A stretch of 64,000 nt of DNA from Bedellia somnulentella (GCA_963576735.1 OY755177.1:2852001-2916000); one strand, 5' to 3'; positions 27,378-38,977 are shown, counted from the stretch's first letter. The notes: generated from the sequence alone by a model not told the origin. Numbers and translations are program-made.

Positions 27378-27726
27378 GGGAATGCAAATCAAGCGAGATC
27401 CCGCGAGATTGGCAGTTTTGTGTATTTTTTTGCAAATAATCACATTATATTTTTATTATATATAATAAAACATATAAGTATTATAGAAGGTATCATGCAC
27501 AACAAAGTCTAATTAAAACATTTATTTTCACGATTTCTTTCTATAGACTTTTATTCACCAAACATTGTATTACGTATCTGTCTATAATTTCATAATAACA
27601 TTTGACGTACGTATCCATCAAATAACAAATAAAAGAAACTGCAGTCTTCAGTCTTTTTCATGCTCTAGTGCAATCTCGTTGAACTCATGAAATCTCGCAA
27701 AAAAATGATCTAGAGATTGCATTCCC
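27378..27726. mobile_element. Probable MITE with short inverted ends
   Basis: The ends gggaatgcaaatc and (complement) gggaatgcaatc are inverted and flanked by TA (27376-27377 and 27727-27728). The interior has ctcgcgagat-like palindromes near both ends. Length is ~349 bp. Confidence 0.5.
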
Positions 27727-28628
27727 TAAATGCGGGTGCATGCGCCTCATACGATGTGCGACCTTTCATACGATATAGAGCCGTGAGTATATGATCAAAC
27801 AATAAACAGTTGACCGATCGAAAATTTTAGAGATTTTTCAATTGTTTCAATAAAACACTAAAAGTGTAAAACATTTGCTCAATAAACTCGCTCTCCCGCT
27901 CTCGCTATATCGCTTCATCAAAACTTCTTGAATCAACTGCAAGAAAAACATATCGTACAATCGAAACCATCGGGAATAAGATATCTTTATTTTCCCATTG
28001 CTAGATAGGATCAGATATCCTCACACTTACTATTTAATGCATACTTTAGTGACAATGCTTTATGTTATGTTAGTAATGGCTTATATAAGTGTAGTTTTAG
28101 CCGGCTTCGAATCCTCGTTCCCGTTAATAATTTACTTTCTACTAGGTAGTGCGTTTGTTCGTGAATTTTCTCAGAGAAGCTTTAACGACTTTACAGTGAT
28201 TTACGAGTAACTAATTCAATGTAAAATATAAAAACCACTCAATTAGATGACAACTGTATTTCTTTTAATGATCGTAACATTCGAGTAATAGACGTATAGG
28301 TGTAAAGGCGGCTGATAGGGCGTCTCATGATGGGTTTATTGATCGTAAAAATCACCCCATACGGCATTTTATGAAATTAAAGACGTTTAAACTAGGAATT
28401 TGTGTAAAGTTTTGCCCTTATAAATTACACATGAATGATGTGTGTTTGTTAAGGACTTTTTAATAATTTTGCAGCTTGCATCATCTTAGTGATACACTTT
28501 TTAGGTAAAGAAAATATTGTTTATTTATGATGTCACTCGTTAGTAAGCTTAACCGCTCGCTAATCGTCTTATATATTTTTTTTTATCTTTAGACGTAAGC
28601 ATGCTAAGTATTGAATTTGCAAATACTT

Positions 28629-28792
28629 CTCTCACAGCCCATATATGTCCCCACCAAGGGGCTCGAGCCTACCCTATATAGGGCGATTTGGCCATAGTCC
28701 ACCACGCTGGCCAATTGCGGGTTGGCAGACTAACGACTACTACCGTAATAGTAGCCGGGACCGACGGCTTAACGTGCCCTCCGAAGCACGGA
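28629..28792 (-). mobile_element. LINE/SINE 3' fragment with 12-bp target duplication
   Basis: The unit includes gggaccgacggcttaacgtg and ctgccaacccgcaattgg (complement), sequences I recognise as a widespread lepidopteran non-LTR element. It is bracketed by ttgcaaatactt (28617-28628 and 28793-28804). Confidence 0.8.
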
Positions 28793-29101
28793 TTGCAAAT
28801 ACTTAGCATACATAATTAAATATTGTCCCCACAAGCTTAACCCCCAGGGTGCAAACGACAAAAGCGCCAATTTAAAGAATCTAAAAAAGAGCTGGGCGTC
28901 TCCAGTGTAACCGCGAGTGAATTTATCTGGTAATGACTTTATAATGGTTCGTCTAACCGGCAAATACACGTATCGGAAAACATGTAATTACCGCATTTAA
29001 TATACTCATTGAAGAGGGCGGTTCGGGATCTTTGGGTAGGCTTGGGAGTCATGGGATGTGTTATCGATAAGTTTAGGTCGATAAAGTGGTATGTGGCCTT
29101 A

Positions 29102-29219
29102 CGCCCGATTTCTGAATTGAGTATACAAGCTGAGAACGACTTAAGTATCGTTTTGTCTCATTCGACAGAACGATACTTATGTTGATGTCAGCTGGAATAC
29201 TCAATTCAGAAATCGGTCG
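29102..29219. mobile_element. Palindromic MITE, Harbinger-like (TTA duplication)
   Basis: A 118-bp near-perfect inverted repeat (cgcccgatttctgaattgag at the left, its complement with one change at the right) folds into one long hairpin. It is flanked by TTA on each side (29099-29101 and 29220-29222), as for PIF/Harbinger elements. Confidence 0.75.
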
Positions 29220-30871
29220 TTAGTGTGTTCAAATTACTTTAGTCTGTCATAAATATATTTTAAGTGTATGTATATATGCTGTTTTATACTATTTGATATT
29301 AAAATAATATGATGAGCGTGATCAAGGAATCAGTCGGTATGAAGTCATCACATTGGGTGTTGATTTATTGTTTAGTTTCTCTATGTAAGCGTTCTTTATT
29401 AAAAAGTAAACTATTCTAATTTTTTTATAAGTAACAAAATTTAATTCATTCGGTCCGTCTTTTGTTTCCAATAAGTTATAAGATAGAGTTTAACTAGAAG
29501 AATTGTATAACTTGTATGACCAACTTATGCATTATTTAAGATTATTATATAAAATACGATTGTATTTTCCAAGAGTGAGCAATGTACGATAAGGTATCAC
29601 CTGAAATATTGATAACGTCGGGTACATTTATCAGTAGATTATTATATTTGGTGTATTATTATTTAGAGAACCGCTTAGTTTGATTATATCTATCGGGTTA
29701 TATTATGCAATTTAACACTCATTCTCAACTGGTACTGTGATCAAAAGAGACACAACACACATAATGTTTTATTTCTTAACATAAAAAACGATTTTAAGTA
29801 GACAGCTAGATAAATGAATATTTAAAATTCAATATTTTTACTACCTTCTAATGATTCCCTAAAGTATCGATACATTTATTCTCCCATCCCTAAATCTAAG
29901 ACGTAAAAGTTTGGCGCACAAAATATTTGTTCGCGCCGGCGCGATCTATTCGCAAGGGCACGAGGGTGTCGCACAATAGGGCAGGCAGATGTACAGGTAA
30001 ATAAGAGCAGATTCCGAGGCAGATGCATGTGAACAATACTCCTTAAGACTTCCAACCGAATTTTTGTTCATTTAATTAAATTATTATATTCGTAACTTTT
30101 CAAGAGGTTTTTGAGTGTTGTCAATAATTTTACGAAAATATTATTGAAAATTTGATTTGTGTTATTTTGTATTTTTGATTATGATAGCAAAATATTTGAT
30201 TGATTCTTATATAATTGAAGACTGAGCGAAGTGACTATGGGAAACAACACAACATTGCTCATAACTTTAATTTGCCAAAAATAAATCTATTACTGGCCTT
30301 AGGATTGAATCAATAACTAAATTAACCTCGCGTTACTTGATTAACCCAAAACCAACAACAAGTATTGGTTCAGCACAAATTAGCGAACCTCGATTAGTTA
30401 ATTAGAACTTTCCGAAAACAACTTGATGCCTCTCAATGCCGCTTATTACTGTATCGGTTTCTATATAAAGGTATAGCGGTTTTCTAGAAACTTCATTGGT
30501 CAATCATACACTGTAAAATTACAACGCCCTTTTAGAAACATTACCTTTTATTTTGATTCGTCGTTGTTAGGTAAAAAAGAGGTGGTCTTCAAAACCATAA
30601 AGTCAGTCAGTCGTCAGTTTTAAGATATAGGAGAATCATATATTGGGTGTTTGCATTAAAGTGAATGTCCTATATTAACATAAAATTTCGTTTCATTGTA
30701 GAAGTATGGAAAGTAAAGTGGTGACTTTTGCATTACCTTATTTTTCCTTTACAGTTTAATATTTCCCTTTGCTACCAAAATTATGAACTAGTAAGCGTTT
30801 AAAGATATATATATTGTAGTGGCACGCGTCTATATTAATCTGCTTGACTTACTGACTTACTTACTTAGACG

Positions 30872-31232
30872 ACGTGATAGCTCAATGGGTAGAACACCGG
30901 TTAACGTGCAAGCGACTAGTGTTCAAATCCCGGGTCGGGCCTACACCAATTTGTCTTTTCATGTGTAGTTAATTTATCATGGTTGTTAACGGTGAGGGAA
31001 AACATCGTGAGGAAACCCACATGACTGAGTTGTACTTAGTCATGTGACAGTGTATTCGTACAAAACGGCGATAGGCCTGCCCCCTATCACGTGAGTACAC
31101 TGTCCATGCAAAACGTGGGTACTCTGAACACCAGGTGACAAAGTCACGTGATGTTCAGAAGTATTAGTACCTCTGCCAACCCCTTCGGGGATATTCGGCG
31201 TGAACGTTTATGTTATATATTATGTTATGTTG
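30872..31232 (+). mobile_element. SINE-A copy 2, subfamily I
   Basis: Same element as the 4123 copy. Its A box is tagctcaatgg, the most tRNA-like in the window, and its B box gttcaaatcc is followed by cgggtcggg. The 'tctaaagac' segment is shortened. The tail is TTATGTTATATATTATGTTATG. A possible duplication ttgactta lies before (about 30844-30851) and after the tail but is not tightly placed, so the ends are approximate. Confidence 0.88.
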
Positions 31233-32422
31233 ACTTAATACTTTCATTATGATTGCAAGTCTAAGAGGAAACCCTTTGCATAAGTAGCCAAATGACATAC
31301 AACCAAGCTTTTATATTTATGTTTGGAAGTACTAGGAAATCATGAAACGCTTGGCAATAAATGAGTTTGACTTAATACTTTCACGTCGACGCAATTTTAA
31401 TAGTATAATGTATGTGACCCCTGGCCTACCTGTCTCATTATGTTTATGGGAGCTGTTCACGCGAAGGTCACTTGTAGCGTCTATGACAGTGATAACTAGA
31501 CGAAATGGTACTAATAAAATTATATCTACGAACGAAGGTGAACCTACATGTTTTTGCCATTACCTTAATTGTATCTGTAAATGTTTGTTTCAAACGGATA
31601 TTAGTTTAATGTTAGTGTTTAAAGATTAATGTTAGTAAATGAGACTCAAGAGGTTTGCCATAATTTGTGTAAAGTGATGACATGAATGGATGTAAAAAAG
31701 TGCAGTTTAGTGCCGCGTTAAAATAGCACTACCCCATTTTTTCCTGCCTAAGAAACTAGTGACTTTTTAAGTATTAGTGATCGATTTTGCTGTACACCCA
31801 TCTAATATTTCTCACCATTTTTTACCCCGATCAACTTCCTAAAACGACGAAGGATTGAATCATTATAAAACTCTCTCTATACTTTCCTGGTGTTACAAAC
31901 GTGACCGTACGAAGATACTTATGACCGCGTATAACCTTATTTTTTTACTGATTCTTGTCCTTTGCTATGTCAATTCTACTCTTCCAAACTCAGTAGGGTA
32001 AGCAGTCAATCAAACGGAACTGTCAGTCTTATTCATCGACAACCCTGACCTAAAAGACGGCATGGTGCTATTCAAGTGGGCAGACAATACTGATTTTGGC
32101 GACCTCCATCGATTCTACATTATGTAGCAATGGATCGGCGTGACTGTTTTAGTGGGGTGATTTGAGTCAGTTTTAGATATACTTAGATATTCGGTTCCTT
32201 AGATTTCTCACTAGGGTAGACAGAGCCTGGAAAACCCTTACCAATATTCAATGAACTTTTGATAAACTTCAATCTTTTTGTTAAGTTTTATTTTATCTGC
32301 AAACTTTTTTTATTGCCTTTATTCAGATTATCAACTAATATTTAAAAGATGCGTATACCTAAAATGGAAGAAACAAATCCCTCTTAGTGATTTTTGCAAT
32401 ACCATTTTGGAATTAACATAAT

Positions 32423-32489
32423 ATCCAAATTATTATTATTTACGAAAATATAATATTATTATATTTTCGTTAATAATAATAGTTTGGAT
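32423..32489. repeat. 67-bp near-perfect palindrome
   Basis: atccaaattattattattta and its near-complement, with tacgaaaatataat facing attatattttcgt, form an almost loop-free hairpin. AT-rich; could be a small MITE or a cruciform-prone site. Confidence 0.7.
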
Positions 32490-33560
32490 GGTTTTCTTAT
32501 GCGTTTAACTTATTGGCTGACTTTGACTTTTGAGTTTTATAGAATTAGATAAGGACATTATTTCCGTGAATTATTTATTTGCTGCATACATCCTCTCAAT
32601 CTTACAAATTTAGCGTGGAACGTATTTTCAATAGCTACAATTATTTTAAAGTTGTACACGGATTGCATAACGTCGTAGGAGTCCAAATATAAATCAAACA
32701 CAACCTGGTCACACAAAGGAAGCCTTATTTGTTCACCTTTTGATACAGTCCACGAATATAGAGCGGCCATCTGCTCTGGATTCATCCTAAGGTCCTTTGA
32801 TGCCCTGGTACACAATAACAACTTTATCAATGTCTCGTAATGTTTTTTTTTACTGTACTGTCCATGAGTTTTTTCAATAACTTCAATGAAACCTTTTTAC
32901 ATGTAGCATAAATTCATTAGAAGTTGAAGCAAGGATTAGTTAATCCTTAATTGATTTTTAAATCTTTAGAGAAAGTAATTCAAGTGCTGATTAAGTGTTA
33001 TAATATTAAAAGTGCTTGTAAGATTGATATAAATAGATATCGTATTTTGGTAATGTGAGTTGTACAGTAAGTATACAATTAAAAAGAAGTCAGGTCGCGG
33101 ATTCATTTGCTGTAAAAAATAAATATTGTCAGCTCTTAATACCACCGTAAAAAAAGAAATTGCAAATACACAGTACAATGCCAGCCATATCAAAGATATA
33201 TATTAAGTGCTTTGCATACTTATAAAAGTATCAGAAAACTGCATATGCACTTTGAGTACCATTTTGCAAGACATTCATAGTAACTTGAGCAACCTTAGCG
33301 ATTAAAACTAGTTTGCTGAGAAGTCTAGACTAGGTCGTATCTATAAACATTACGAATATCATTAATTCTATCTAAAAATAAAACACTCTGAAAAATACTT
33401 TATTTCTGACTTGGTAATATTACAATGATGATATATTAAAACAATTATAAGTCTTTCAGAATTAAAGTTGTTGACTATTGAGTAACAAAATCATTTTTAA
33501 TATAAAACATAATATTCATGCATACATACCTTCATTTTATTCAAAAATTAAATGACACTT

Positions 33561-33810
33561 TCAACACACACACATACTCACAGCTGTAAATCTCTAGAAG
33601 GGGTAGCCAGAGCTAATGAATTCGAAACTCCTCAGCCACTTTTGGAAAGTTGAGTGGGGTAAAGTTGGTAAAATAAAGGTTATTGGTGATGGGAGTCCAA
33701 CCGCATCGCCCAAAAATCTCTTAAAAGCCCCAATACCATTAGTTTCCTCTTACGTACACCCACCGGCAGAAATAGGGTAGTGTTATTCTAAGCCGACACT
33801 ACACAGCAAA
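33561..33810 (-). mobile_element. Element B, copy 5, with target duplication
   Basis: Minus-strand full-length copy between 11-bp repeats aaatgacactt (33550-33560 and 33811-33821). Confidence 0.92.
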
Positions 33811-34214
33811 AAATGACACTTACAAAATAGATAATAGGTCGGGATATTTAAGGCTCTAACTCGTAATAGCATCCATTAGGAACCCTTTGTAACTTGAGAT
33901 CGAAGCTTTGGGCTGAAAGCTTTATTTTATTTGGCGATATAGTTACTAAATATATTTGAGAGTCTATTTTAGTATCTTTTTAATATAATGGTATTTAGTG
34001 GTTGGGATAGGATTAACTGGTCCGAGGTAGCGCGTTTGACTCCCATTTAAACAAAAAAAAAACGATTATTGAAATAAAATGATAGTTATTTGGTAACTAT
34101 AATCAAATCAATGTATAGAAAGATTGATAGTCTGACATAATTTGAAATAAAATCGGTCTTAATTCATCTGCAGTGATGATTAATGTAGATGTTTGTTTTT
34201 TCGTATTGAATATT

Positions 34215-34406
34215 GTCGTAAGAGGCGACTAAGGGTATTGGGGCTTTTTATTGGATTTTTGGGCGATGCGGTTGGAGACCCATCACCAAAAACCTTTATT
34301 TTACCATCTTTTCCCCACTCAACTTCCAAAAGTGGCTTAGGAATTTATAATTCCTTAGCTCTGGCTACCCCTTCTAGGGAAATATAGCCGTGAGTATATG
34401 TATGTA
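34215..34406 (+). mobile_element. Element B, copy 6, 5'-truncated
   Basis: Begins at gtcgtaagaggcgact and runs to the tail. It is flanked by tgaatatt (34207-34214 and 34407-34414). Truncation inside a target duplication is the hallmark of target-primed reverse transcription. A degenerate second copy follows at about 34510-34665. Confidence 0.88.
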
Positions 34407-36025
34407 TGAATATTTTATAGGCCATTGTCTGTCGTTAAATATATTCATCATATGTTATGATTTGGTTCGTTTGACCCATCATAAAATTAGATAGATAAAC
34501 TGTAAGAAATTGAGGCTTATTTATTAATTTTCTTTGGATCACTAACAGTAACAGTACAAGGAAGTGGATGAGGCTTTAGACCCATCACTAACCGTCCTTT
34601 CTTTAACAATGTTTTCGCCGCTTAATTTTGCTAAAGCCGGCTTCAAAGGCATAGCCGGTCATAGTTTAAATTTAAATACAAAATCTGAAATAATAAGCTA
34701 ATGTAAAACACTTAAAAAAAACGCATACTGTAATTATCTTCATATTCAAAACACGCTCACAACAGGTATTCTCGTAAAATAACCCTTTAATGGGCGTACC
34801 GTCATTGAACACAAATTTAACACCCTATCAACTTCACGTAAAAGAGGTACCAATGAACTATTCAAATTTCTTATTGTAGTAAAATCCTGTAGTTTGAAAA
34901 ACCACCGCGGTCTTTTAGACCCCGTGCCTTGATTTAGTATTATTTCAGAGGCAATAAAGTTAATTTACGATGGGATTCGGACATTAATGTCTGCTCTGAA
35001 TGGTTAATCGGTAGGGTTAGTTGTGTGGCCATTGTATTAAGCAGAGAGCGATAAATATATACTCGTATACTCCAATGCAATTATAGACAGTTTTAATTTG
35101 TAAGTCAGTTTGAATTGGTGATATATAATGAACATGCATTTAGTTTTAATTGCTGGATGCTGTTTTAATTGTATAAAAGGGTATTCTGTGTTATAGTATT
35201 GTTTGAACTACACTACACTATTTACTTGTTTTTTTTTGTTGTTATTTGCTCTCGATTATTTTACCACGTACTTTTAATATAGCAATAATAATTTGTGAAT
35301 TGTTTGTATTTTGTCATAGTTGTGCCCTTAGGCAATGAATAAATACTATCTTTCTTTCTTACTTTATTTATTAAACTTACAATATTTTTTCCATCATTTC
35401 AGTGTTCAGTTTACCCATTTTAGCCTGAAAAGATTACTTAGTGTATCGTTTTTATTAACTCTTCTTGCGAAAATGTGTATTGTTCACGTTGAATATTTGA
35501 GTTAACGGAACTATTTACAAATGCCAGTATCACTGATTTGCTCAATTTATTACAATATATAAGCGTTTCGCTCCGCTTATAAAATCGCTGCTTCAGTAGC
35601 TCTATCATTAGTCGTAAAGTTGACTCGTCGACGAACCTAGGTAAAAGACTTGTTTGAGAAGTGCGATCACGTGGTTTCTTTGAATAGTTCCGAACGATCA
35701 CATTGTAAGGGTGTTTACGGAGTACTCGATTTTTTATTACTTGTCTGCTCGGTGCTAATGATCGTATTTTAATAGTTTTTTCGTGTTGAGATAGGGTTTG
35801 ATGTTGCTGCTAACATCTTGGAATATTGTTACTTTGGAATTTTTGAACATTTCAGATCAGTACCGATTTCCATACACACGAACCATAAACTCTCAAAAAC
35901 ATAACACAGTAACAATTAGAAAACATAAATGGAAAAGTCTCATTCAATTCGATTGAGATCTATCTCTTATTCAGTAAAAATAAAATGTAACATAGAAGAA
36001 TAATTTGCTGGATTAGAATATTATA

Positions 36026-36400
36026 AGTAAGCAACCGTGATAGCCCAGTGGGTAGAACACTCGGTTATCGTGCAAACGACTAGTGTTCAAATCCTGGGTC
36101 GGGCCTACACCAATTTGTCTTTTCTAAAGACATATGTGTGGTTAATTTATCATGGTTGTTAACGGTGAGGGAAAACATCGTGAGGAAACCCACATGGCTG
36201 AGTTGTACTTAGTCATGTGACAGTGTATTCGTACAAAACGGCGATAGGCCTGCCCCCTATCACGTGAGTACACTGTCCATGTAAAACGTGGGTACTCTGA
36301 ACACCAGATGACAAAGTCACGTGATGTTCAGAAGTATTAGTACCTCTGCCAACCCCTTCGGGGATATTCGGCGTGAACGTTTATGTTATGTTATGTTATG
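36026..36400 (+). mobile_element. SINE-A copy 3, subfamily II
   Basis: Full-length tRNA-derived SINE with 12-bp target-site duplications tagaatattata (36014-36025 and 36401-36412) and a (TTATG)n tail. The head variant is 'gcaaacg...cctggg', marking subfamily II. Its near-identity to the other intron copies suggests recent activity of this subfamily. Confidence 0.92.
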
Positions 36401-37553
36401 TAGAATATTATATCAAATAACTAATTAAAGAAATAATGCTTATTAAGGTGAATTTCATTACGTATTTTAACCTTTCTTTACTCGCTTATCAGCTACAGTG
36501 CCCTTTGTAAAATAAAACAATTTATGTAATTTTCTTAGTCTATATCAATATTTGTCTTTCACCAAGTCAATGTTGCTTTAAGATACGGTGAAATGAAATG
36601 TAAACTAATTAGATAGAAAAGAATATTAAATATTGTGTTAAAGAAGGCTAAGATAAGTGCAGAATTGTGATAAAATTTAGATTGAAATATTAAATTATTC
36701 ATATCACACCACTTTTTTTGTCTTATTTTTAATAACAGAACATTTCATCGCAGGTTATTTTGTAGGAGTATGTCCTGCCATAAATGCAGAAGGTGGTATT
36801 ACTTTGATTCCCGATATGCACCTTTATCTTTAAGCTATTATTGATTTTTGAGTTTCATCAGTTTCATCAGGGTTTCATAAAGGCGAAGGAATCTCATTGA
36901 ACCCTTAAGTTTAAGTTTATACATAAGTTATGTAACTTGGCTATGTATTCGTACAAAGCGGTAATATGCTACACCTTCCGGGATATACGACGTGAATATA
37001 ATGTCTTGGTCAAAAAGTACAATAAACAATAATGTTTCTAATAGCTAATCTTTAAGAGTCAACATTCAATCTGTAGAACAATTGACTAGTAAACTTGTAA
37101 GTTTATACAGTAACCAGTTTATTAGGTCTGCACGTAATTATTTTGTTATCTGTTCTACTGCAGTGTATCGTAGGTTTAGAATAGCAAAACCTACATTTTT
37201 AACGGGTATCGAGACAGATGACCAAGGGCTGTGGGGTTCTCTAGGTCGATCAATTAATTAAAAAATATATGAAGTAGATGATATTGTTGCTCTACCCCTT
37301 TTTTGAATTTAAGCCGCGCATATCACTTTTTGGCTAAATAAATAAAATATAGTTAAAATATTAGTTAGTCAAAATAAGTTCTGATACATCGTTCAGTCAT
37401 TTTACCAACAATCAGTACCCTTATACGTTTATCACAAAAACCGGCAATTACGCATTTTACTTGTAAATTGAATTTAACTGTTTTACGTACATCCAAGGTT
37501 GGTCAGCATTTAAACTGAAGAATTGGGATACTGCAAGAATGCTCATTCGTCCA

Positions 37554-37570
37554 AGGTCACTTCAAGGTCA
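37554..37570 (+). promoter_or_regulatory. Direct repeat of AGGTCA, spacing 5
   Basis: ccaAGGTCActtcaAGGTCA has two half-sites (37554-37559 and 37565-37570). The second is preceded by TTCA, making TCAAGGTCA, an FTZ-F1/ERR-type extended half-site. Nuclear-receptor binding is inference. Confidence 0.3.
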
Positions 37571-38355
37571 TCGGTTAATGAGCCGAGACCACAATCAGGG
37601 TCAACGCGTTGTAAAGTAGATTACTTTTGTATTGTAGTTTGAATGGCTTTATTGCAGATTGATGGATGAAGTTTTTAGCGAATTGGCGTTGACAATGTAC
37701 TGCCTGCCTAGAATATCTACTTGGTCACCTATAAGTGAACCGGTACCCTATTGAGTTACCTCACTTATAGGCATTTGTTTTCCCGCTTGCCCTTATAAGT
37801 TCATATTGCATTTTGGTATACTTGAAAACAAGAAGGTTTTTACTGCAAGCAAGAGCTAGGGTCGTTATGCTATTCTAAGTTCGCAATAAACTGTTTTAAA
37901 TTAAACTTCAATGTACATTACAAATATTTACAATACAAAAAAAGAACTCCATAACAATTACTTTAAAAACAAAAAGCGTGTATGAAACCTGTGTCAAATT
38001 ATGAAGTAAATTTGGTTCAACGATCTTTGTAATAACCACGAGTAAGAAGCGGTTTTGGTAGAAAAAGTTCGAGATCGTTAAAAACTGAGATTAGGTTGCG
38101 CTGGCGCACGTGATTGTATTTTAATTGGATTTTAAAATACGCGATTACACTTACATTTTTCTCACCAATTTTCTTTTCTTTACTAGAAAAGTGGGTATGA
38201 TATTGTTTATTTAGTAGTTGAGATTAATTAGTATATGTTCAAGGCAATTATATTATTTTACACTAATGGTAGAATTTTCTTTAACTATTGCGTACTTTAT
38301 TTTTTTATATTTAAATAAATTAAATTTTTTCTTATTTTTCCTATCAAAAAAAAGG

Positions 38356-38834
38356 TAGCGCCATCTAGAAAAACTGTAGAGAAATAAGTTATTATGATCA
38401 TATACTAGATGGCGCTGTATTTTTGTTTTTAATCTTTTTGATAGGCTTGTTATTTTATAGCAATACAATATAATCATGTCTGTTTCTTCTTTTCAGATTC
38501 TTTCGTAAACAGTCAAGAATGGACATCATCGCGGGGCGTTACAGAATTACGAGTAGGAGTTTTAGGTTCCCCGGACAGCGGAAAATCTGCTCTGGTTCAT
38601 CGGTATTTAACTGGAGCTTACATGCAAGAAGAGAGTCCTGAAGGTATTAATACATTTTTTTCATAAATTGTATTTTTGCATTTCACGCCTTGGCCATATA
38701 ATGTTTAAAATAATTTTTATTACATTTTATTTATCTCTAGTAGCGCCACCACTACTTGCATGAATGAACTACGATAACATTTCTAAAGTGACTATGTTTT
38801 CTTTTAGTATCACTATTATCCACTAGGTGTCGCT
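38356..38834. promoter_or_regulatory. Cluster of four CTCF-like motifs around CenG1A exons
   Basis: TCTAGATGGCGCTA (38356-38369, minus), ACTAGATGGCGCT (38404-38416, plus), TAGTGGTGGCGCTA (38741-38754, minus) and CCACTAGGTGTCGCT (38820-38834, plus, weaker). The animal CTCF core is close to YAGRKGGCGC. The first two are inverted ~35 bp apart. A fifth match (ACTAGATGGCGCCAG) is at 63403-63417. Binding is inferred from sequence only. Confidence 0.45.
38497..38643 (+). CDS. CenG1A: CenG1A (AGAP) exon: start of GTPase-like domain, P-loop
   Basis: The exon follows a pyrimidine-rich acceptor (tttcttcttttcag) and ends before a GT at 38644. It reads SFVNSQEW, then an E-L-R-V-G-V-L strand and the P-loop GSPDSGKS (38565-38588), followed by [18 protein letters not shown]. 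This matches the conserved start of the GTPase-like domain in animal AGAP/centaurin-gamma proteins. In that family the domain precedes split PH, ArfGAP and ankyrin regions, and the protein is an Arf GAP acting at endosomal and other membranes. The first two bases complete an Asp codon from an upstream exon in phase 1, and the last base starts a Gly codon. The usual upstream family segment (the RFESVHP-like helix region) is not found in this window. That exon is either further upstream or replaced by the candidate exon at 10772. Confidence 0.93.
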
Positions 38835-38891
38835 AAATTTAGTACAAAATAGTAACACTAGATAACGCTTGTATTCATTTCCGTATTTCAG

Positions 38892-38977
38892 GTGGACGAT
38901 TCAAGAAAGAAGTTATAATCGATGGTCACAGTTACTTACTCCTAATAAGGGATGAAGGTGGATCACCAGAAATGCAG
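38892..38977 (+). CDS. CenG1A: CenG1A exon: GTPase-like domain, switch region
   Basis: This short exon sits 248 bp after the previous one, with acceptor atttcag and donor CAG|GTATGT. It encodes [20 protein letters not shown] followed by DEGGSPEMQ. The first Gly is split with the preceding exon. The segment is nearly invariant in AGAP proteins: the effector-like GGRFKKE stretch, a beta strand, and a D-x-x-G motif (DEGG) standing for the G3 box. It ends in phase 0 after Gln, and the next exon opens with Phe, as in the family pattern PE-x-QF. I see no break or frameshift. Confidence 0.93.

Larger units (their letters stand above)
10929..38496. other. Putative first intron (or intergenic), repeat-rich
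   Basis: Apart from the repeats listed separately, no exon is recognised. Two CpG-rich spots carry 14-bp palindromes around GCGCCGGCGC: gtgcgccggcgcac (25670-25683) and tcgcgccggcgcga (29931-29944). A CLEAR-like E-box gtcacgtgac is at 14389-14398. The canonical AGAP N-terminal exon was looked for and not found. Confidence 0.5.

Noticed and set aside
27998..28210. 70-codon hydrophobic open frame resembling a small membrane protein
   Set aside because: AT-rich sequence readily gives hydrophobic translations; no start context, splice signal or homology was recognised.
34193..34387. 64-codon open frame
   Set aside because: Almost entirely the 5'-truncated element-B copy at 34215-34406.
1..38496. 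Search for the usual AGAP N-terminal exon (RFESVHP...IREHV type)
   Set aside because: No + strand match was found by eye; it may be upstream of the window or too diverged to spot without a computed search (a tBLASTn of insect CenG1A N-termini would decide).
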